Below, one piece after another: positions 6,283-8,975 of a DNA stretch of 8,975 nucleotides. Below the pieces are notes generated by a model. It was not told the DNA's origin. It searched no databases and saw only the letters and a list, made by a program, of their open reading frames with translations. The DNA comes from Firmicutes bacterium UBA5559 (GTDB taxonomy: Bacteria > Bacillota > Clostridia > Peptostreptococcales > Anaerovoracaceae), in the NCBI GenBank assembly GCA_002425705.1, contig DIMT01000027.1, forward strand, positions 82,425 to 91,399, read 5' to 3'. A program made the position numbers and the translations under genes. Position 1 is the first letter of the stretch, and each line of letters starts with the position of its first letter.

Positions 6283-6631
6283 CAGATTTCTCTCCTTCCC
6301 TCTCTTCGTTGTTATTGACATTTTTCTCTTCCAATTCACGGGTCAGCTCCTTCAGGTAATCATGGGCTTCTTGAAGTTCTTTTTTCCCCTGCTCCGTAAT
6401 CCTGTAATAGCGGCGTATCTTTCCTTCTACATTCTCTTCAAAGCTGGTCAGCAGGCCATCCTTTTCCAGACTGTGCAGGATGGGGTACAAAGTCCCAGGG
6501 CTCAGCCGATGGCCATGTTCCGATAACTCCTCCAACATCCAGGTGCCATAAAAGGGCTCCTTTTCTGCGTGGTGAAGAATATGAAGGCAGACAAAGCCTT
6601 GAAACAATCTCTTTTGTATGATACTTTTCAT
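6275..6631 (-). CDS. PadR-family transcriptional repressor
   Basis: A 118-residue regulator with the PadR winged-helix signature: FYGTWMLEEL (about 27-36), the recognition helix and wing LSPGTLYPILHSLEKDGLL (43-61), and RRYYRITEQGKKEL (73-86), ending in a glutamate-rich C-terminal helix for dimerisation. Members are mostly autoregulated repressors whose ligands vary. ATG 6629-6631 has AGGAG 8 bases upstream. The gene overlaps chrA by 8 bp, and the promoter just upstream carries a perfect inverted repeat over the expected start site, so it probably represses its own operon. An effector such as chromate is inferred from the neighbour only. Confidence 0.94.
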   Translation of the reverse strand: MKSIIQKRLFQGFVCLHILHHAEKEPFYGTWMLEELSEHGHRLSPGTLYPILHSLEKDGLLTSFEENVEGKIRRYYRITEQGKKELQEAHDYLKELTRELEEKNVNNNEEREGEKSDE

Positions 6632-6657
6632 ATTGGATTCTCCTAAATAATAAAAAA

Positions 6658-6692
6658 CGAATTACGATATCGCATTTCGTTATCGTAATTCG
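6658..6692. promoter_or_regulatory. 12-bp inverted repeat, probable PadR operator
   Basis: The perfect arms CGAATTACGATA and TATCGTAATTCG are separated by 11 bp. They begin immediately downstream of the -10 hexamer and cover the expected transcription start and about the first 35 transcribed bases of padR-chrA. This placement suits repression by blocking RNA polymerase. Binding by the encoded PadR is inferred from position and symmetry; the bases are not the ATGT/ACAT pattern of the best-known PadR site. Confidence 0.75.
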
Positions 6693-6721
6693 AATATATC
6701 ATGGTATTTTAAGATTGTCAA
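6693..6721 (-). promoter_or_regulatory. strong sigma-A promoter of padR-chrA
   Basis: A perfect TTGACA (6716-6721) and TATATT (6693-6698) are 17 bases apart, with TGA giving the TGn extension just before the -10. It lies 10 bp after the stop of the EAL gene. It is among the best promoters in the window, so tight control by the adjacent repeat would be expected. Confidence 0.92.
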
Positions 6722-6730
6722 GCCGGATTC

Positions 6731-8530
6731 TTAAGCTTCTCTCTCGAGTATATAATTGCTCCCAGGCTTTTGCTTGCAAATCCTTTTTAAAAGAGAAATA
6801 TTCTCACTCATCTGATAGATCGTGTCATGCCTGCTTGCTGAAACACCACCAATGGAAACGGAAAGCAATGGAAAGTCTTCCTCAATTCCGTGGCGATTTT
6901 TTGTGGTGATGTACCCCTTATCCATATCGTTTTTATTATAATAGTCACATTTAAGCTGTTCGAATTCCTCGATGATGCAGCAGCATAGTTGTTCTGCATC
7001 CTCTTGTGAAACGACCGCGACGAAATCATCCCCTCCAATATGACCGATAAAATCGGAATCCATCTTGATCTTTTTCTTTAAAAGTCCTGCAAAGCCTTTG
7101 ATAAAACGGTCACCATTTTCAAATCCGTAAACATCATTATAGGCCTTGAAATTATCCAGGTCAAAGTATAGGATAAATTTCCCTTCCGGATATCGGATGC
7201 ATTCCTCCAGTTTGTGCTCAATCATCAAATTACCCGGCAGTTCTGAAAGAGGATTAATGTGTTTGGCATGATTGACCTCAATCTGTAGGGTTTTTTCCAA
7301 TAGATCCTTGACCGTGACTACCCCGTAATATTTCCCGTCCCTGGTAACGGTTATAAGATCGTACAACTTATCATAGTCCCGATTCATAGCCTTTTTAGAT
7401 ACCATCTCGATGCTTTCACGGTAATCTACTAACAAAAAATCTTTTTCCATAATCCGTTCTACCGGTTTTTTGGCATATAGAGTGAATCCGTATTGACCGG
7501 ACAGGTTGCGGTACAATTCACTCCTTGTCAGGGTTCCGATTGGCTTACCCTCTTCCGCTACGATCAGGGCGGAAATCGATCGGTCTTCCTCCATCATCTC
7601 ATAGACTTGAAGGGTCAGGATATTCCTGCTGAGGGTTCTCTGGTTGGTTGAAATGTTTCCGATATAGAGACCCGAGACTGTCCGCTCCATGATTTGGTTT
7701 TTCTTTGTGTTGGCATCCCGAATCAAATCAATTATGTCCCGATCCGGACCGGTGGGCAAAGAATCCGGTTTTCTTATGAAATATCCCTGTCCGTAATGTA
7801 CTCCTATTTCAATAAGCTTGAGCAATTCCTGACGAGTTTCAATTCCCTCAGCTACCAGATGGGTATTGGTCACATTTGCAAACTCAAGAAAGCTTTTTAA
7901 GAGGGCCTGCTTCGTAGGTTCCTTATGGATATCCCGGATCAGTTTCATATCCAGTTTGATGTAGTGGGGGTGAATGTCCGATATCAGATTCAGGCCTGAA
8001 TAGCCGGCACCGGCATCATCAACAGCAATCTTGTAAAACTGTTCCTTATAATGATCCACCGTCCTGATAAATTCAGAAGCATTATTGACAATGCTTTTCT
8101 CTGTTATTTCAAAAATAATGTCCTCCGGGGAAATCCGGTATTGATCCAGATACTCCCGGGTAAACCCCTGCTTGAATTTTTTATCATGGATAATCCTGGG
8201 ATTTACATTCAAAAAAAGCTTAAAGCGCTTGTTCAAAGCGAATACCGCTTCAATAGCCTTGATTCGGCAAAGGTACTCCAGCTCCCAGAGTTTATTTTCC
8301 TTCTCCGCATAATCGAACAGGGCCACAGGACTGTACATCAAAGAATCTTTCGGCCCCCGACTCAAAGCTTCATAACCCAAGACAGACCCATCCCGAAGGG
8401 ATATTATGGGTTGAAAAACGGTTCGGATCAATCTTTTCTCCAGAACTTCCAGAAAATCTTCGGTATGATCACCCAGTTTTTTGGGCTTATCTGCCATTTC
8501 ATCTTGTTTTTTTTGTTCCTTGTCGTCCAA
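6731..8530 (-). CDS. EAL-CBS-GGDEF cyclic-di-GMP signalling protein
   Basis: A 599-residue cytosolic protein with no membrane segment. The N-terminal EAL phosphodiesterase domain (about 30-265) keeps the metal and catalytic residues: Glu54 (EALSR), Asn108, Glu141 (FEITE), Asp171-Asp172 (DDAG), Lys192 (IKLD), Glu228 (AEGIE) and Gln248 (QGYF). A CBS pair (about 285-420) follows, a module that often binds adenine nucleotides. The C-terminal GGDEF domain (about 425-597) has FDLDNFKAYND and the signature GGDDF (499-503), where the second acid is Asp instead of Glu; no RxxD inhibitory site precedes it. So c-di-GMP hydrolysis looks likely and synthesis uncertain. The start is TTG 8528-8530, chosen because GGGAGG lies 8 bases upstream; the first in-frame ATG would be at residue 12. 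It stands alone, upstream of the padR promoter. Confidence 0.93.
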   Translation of the reverse strand: MDDKEQKKQDEMADKPKKLGDHTEDFLEVLEKRLIRTVFQPIISLRDGSVLGYEALSRGPKDSLMYSPVALFDYAEKENKLWELEYLCRIKAIEAVFALNKRFKLFLNVNPRIIHDKKFKQGFTREYLDQYRISPEDIIFEITEKSIVNNASEFIRTVDHYKEQFYKIAVDDAGAGYSGLNLISDIHPHYIKLDMKLIRDIHKEPTKQALLKSFLEFANVTNTHLVAEGIETRQELLKLIEIGVHYGQGYFIRKPDSLPTGPDRDIIDLIRDANTKKNQIMERTVSGLYIGNISTNQRTLSRNILTLQVYEMMEEDRSISALIVAEEGKPIGTLTRSELYRNLSGQYGFTLYAKKPVERIMEKDFLLVDYRESIEMVSKKAMNRDYDKLYDLITVTRDGKYYGVVTVKDLLEKTLQIEVNHAKHINPLSELPGNLMIEHKLEECIRYPEGKFILYFDLDNFKAYNDVYGFENGDRFIKGFAGLLKKKIKMDSDFIGHIGGDDFVAVVSQEDAEQLCCCIIEEFEQLKCDYYNKNDMDKGYITTKNRHGIEEDFPLLSVSIGGVSASRHDTIYQMSENISLLKRICKQKPGSNYILEREA

Positions 8531-8582
8531 TCCTCAATCCTCCCGAGATGCTTTCTGCGGCTAACGATACGCCCTTGCGTGA

Positions 8583-8612
8583 TTTATAAACATTTCAAGG
8601 CAAGTATATCAA
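8583..8612 (-). promoter_or_regulatory. candidate promoter of the EAL-CBS-GGDEF gene
   Basis: TTGATA (8607-8612) and TATAAA (8583-8588) are 18 bases apart on the minus strand, which would give a leader of about 45 bases. An overlapping alternative is TATACT (8603-8608) with a TGA extension but no good -35. Either fits the position; neither is strong. Confidence 0.42.
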
Positions 8613-8789
8613 AATTCGGTTAAATCCCCAGGTGGGAACTGTAAAAAATGAGTAAAATCTTGTCTCTAGGGGGCAGACCTCGATTCCGCGCTACTCTGCA
8701 TCCCAAATAATCAAGGTTACTACTATACTAGGCCCTTAGAAGCCTTAGCGAAGGATTTTTAGACAATTAATCGACTTTTTGGGGTAAAA

Positions 8790-8952
8790 TGGTATAAAAT
8801 CCTCCCTTCCTATTGCCATTTATTATGCATATTGCCTCAAATGGTTATTTCAAGGAAAATTCCTCGACTCTAAATCGAGGATTTTACCTCATGACTCAAA
8901 TCCAACCAATTAAAATCCATTTTCAATCCATTCTCAAAATAATTTTATACCA
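8790..8952. repeat. 11-bp inverted repeats around a central hairpin
   Basis: TGGTATAAAAT (8790-8800) and its exact complement ATTTTATACCA (8942-8952) bound a 163-bp stretch. Near its middle is a hairpin at 8854-8888: 7-bp perfect arms TCCTCGA/TCGAGGA around CTCTAAA, extended by AAAA/TTTT and GG/CC with one-base bulges. The layout resembles a small non-autonomous element, but no target-site duplication is visible next to the repeats and I recognise no family, so it may be only intergenic structure. Confidence 0.4.
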
Positions 8953-8961
8953 ATATATGCG

Positions 8962-8975
8962 AAAAAAGGCCCCGA
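8962..8975 (-). terminator. 3' half of a terminator from a gene beyond the right edge
   Basis: On the minus strand the window begins TCGGGGCC followed by six T. This is the form of the second arm and T-tract of an intrinsic terminator, whose first arm would lie past 8975. It implies a minus-strand transcript ending here, which would isolate the EAL gene. Confidence 0.55.

Larger units (their letters stand above)
8531..8975. other. gene-free stretch upstream of the EAL gene
   Basis: About 445 bp without a convincing gene on either strand; only frames of about 20 codons without ribosome binding sites occur. It is more A/T-rich than the flanking genes. It contains a candidate promoter for the EAL gene, a small hairpin CCTT-AGCG-AAGG followed by ATTTTT on the plus strand (near 8740-8760), a longer hairpin enclosed by inverted repeats (8790-8952), and half a terminator at the right edge. 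I looked for a c-di-GMP riboswitch ahead of the EAL gene and did not find one. Confidence 0.7.

Noticed and set aside
8540..8600. c-di-GMP (GEMM) riboswitch ahead of the EAL gene, suggested by CACGCAAGGGC on the minus strand
   Set aside because: Only a fragment of the conserved core is seen; the second helix, the tetraloop receptor pattern and enough length before the ribosome binding site are missing.
8648..8710. 20-codon plus-strand ORF starting MSKILSLGGRPRF
   Set aside because: There is no ribosome binding site, it is very short, and no related coding remnant is visible around it.

Overview
The window reads as low-to-middle-GC Bacillota, most likely an anaerobic clostridial lineage. Every real gene lies on the minus strand. 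Ribosome binding sites are strong AGGAGG types, promoters fit the sigma-A consensus, and there is a lipobox lipoprotein, a stalk-domain secreted protein, a PadR regulator and an iron-sulfur flavoprotein. I cannot name the species.

Read in the direction of transcription (right to left), the window opens with about 445 bp without a recognisable gene (8531-8975). It holds half of a terminator from a gene beyond the edge, a long hairpin between 11-bp inverted repeats, and a candidate promoter. Next is a 599-residue EAL-CBS-GGDEF cyclic-di-GMP protein (6731-8530) with an intact EAL catalytic set, a variant GGDDF motif and a TTG start. A near-consensus promoter then overlaps nothing but a perfect 12-bp inverted repeat placed over the expected transcription start. 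It drives a PadR repressor and a two-domain chromate transporter (ChrA) whose frames overlap by 8 bp. With short gaps and no visible terminator, rsgA (ribosome-assembly GTPase), an NAD-dependent epimerase/dehydratase, an iron-sulfur flavoprotein and a DUF4412/LolA-like lipoprotein follow, so read-through from the padR promoter is possible, though rsgA onward may have its own starts. This run ends at a tRNA-Val(GAC) with its own promoter, whose -35 box contains the lipoprotein stop codon, and a strong intrinsic terminator.

The left part holds a secreted stalk-domain protein (670-1332), then a Walker-type ATPase gene that has lost at least one and probably two internal segments (pseudogene, 184-635), an 18-codon ORF with an excellent ribosome binding site, and the start of a DUF6132-like small membrane protein cut by the window edge.

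Most of the window is ordinary. The points that merit a second look are the tRNA-Val with C at position 33 instead of the nearly invariant U, the doubly deleted ATPase with a possible small coupled ORF at its end, the PadR operator, the dual c-di-GMP protein, and the hairpin/inverted-repeat structure in the gene-free right end. I found no CRISPR array, phage, complete transposon or clear new defence system.
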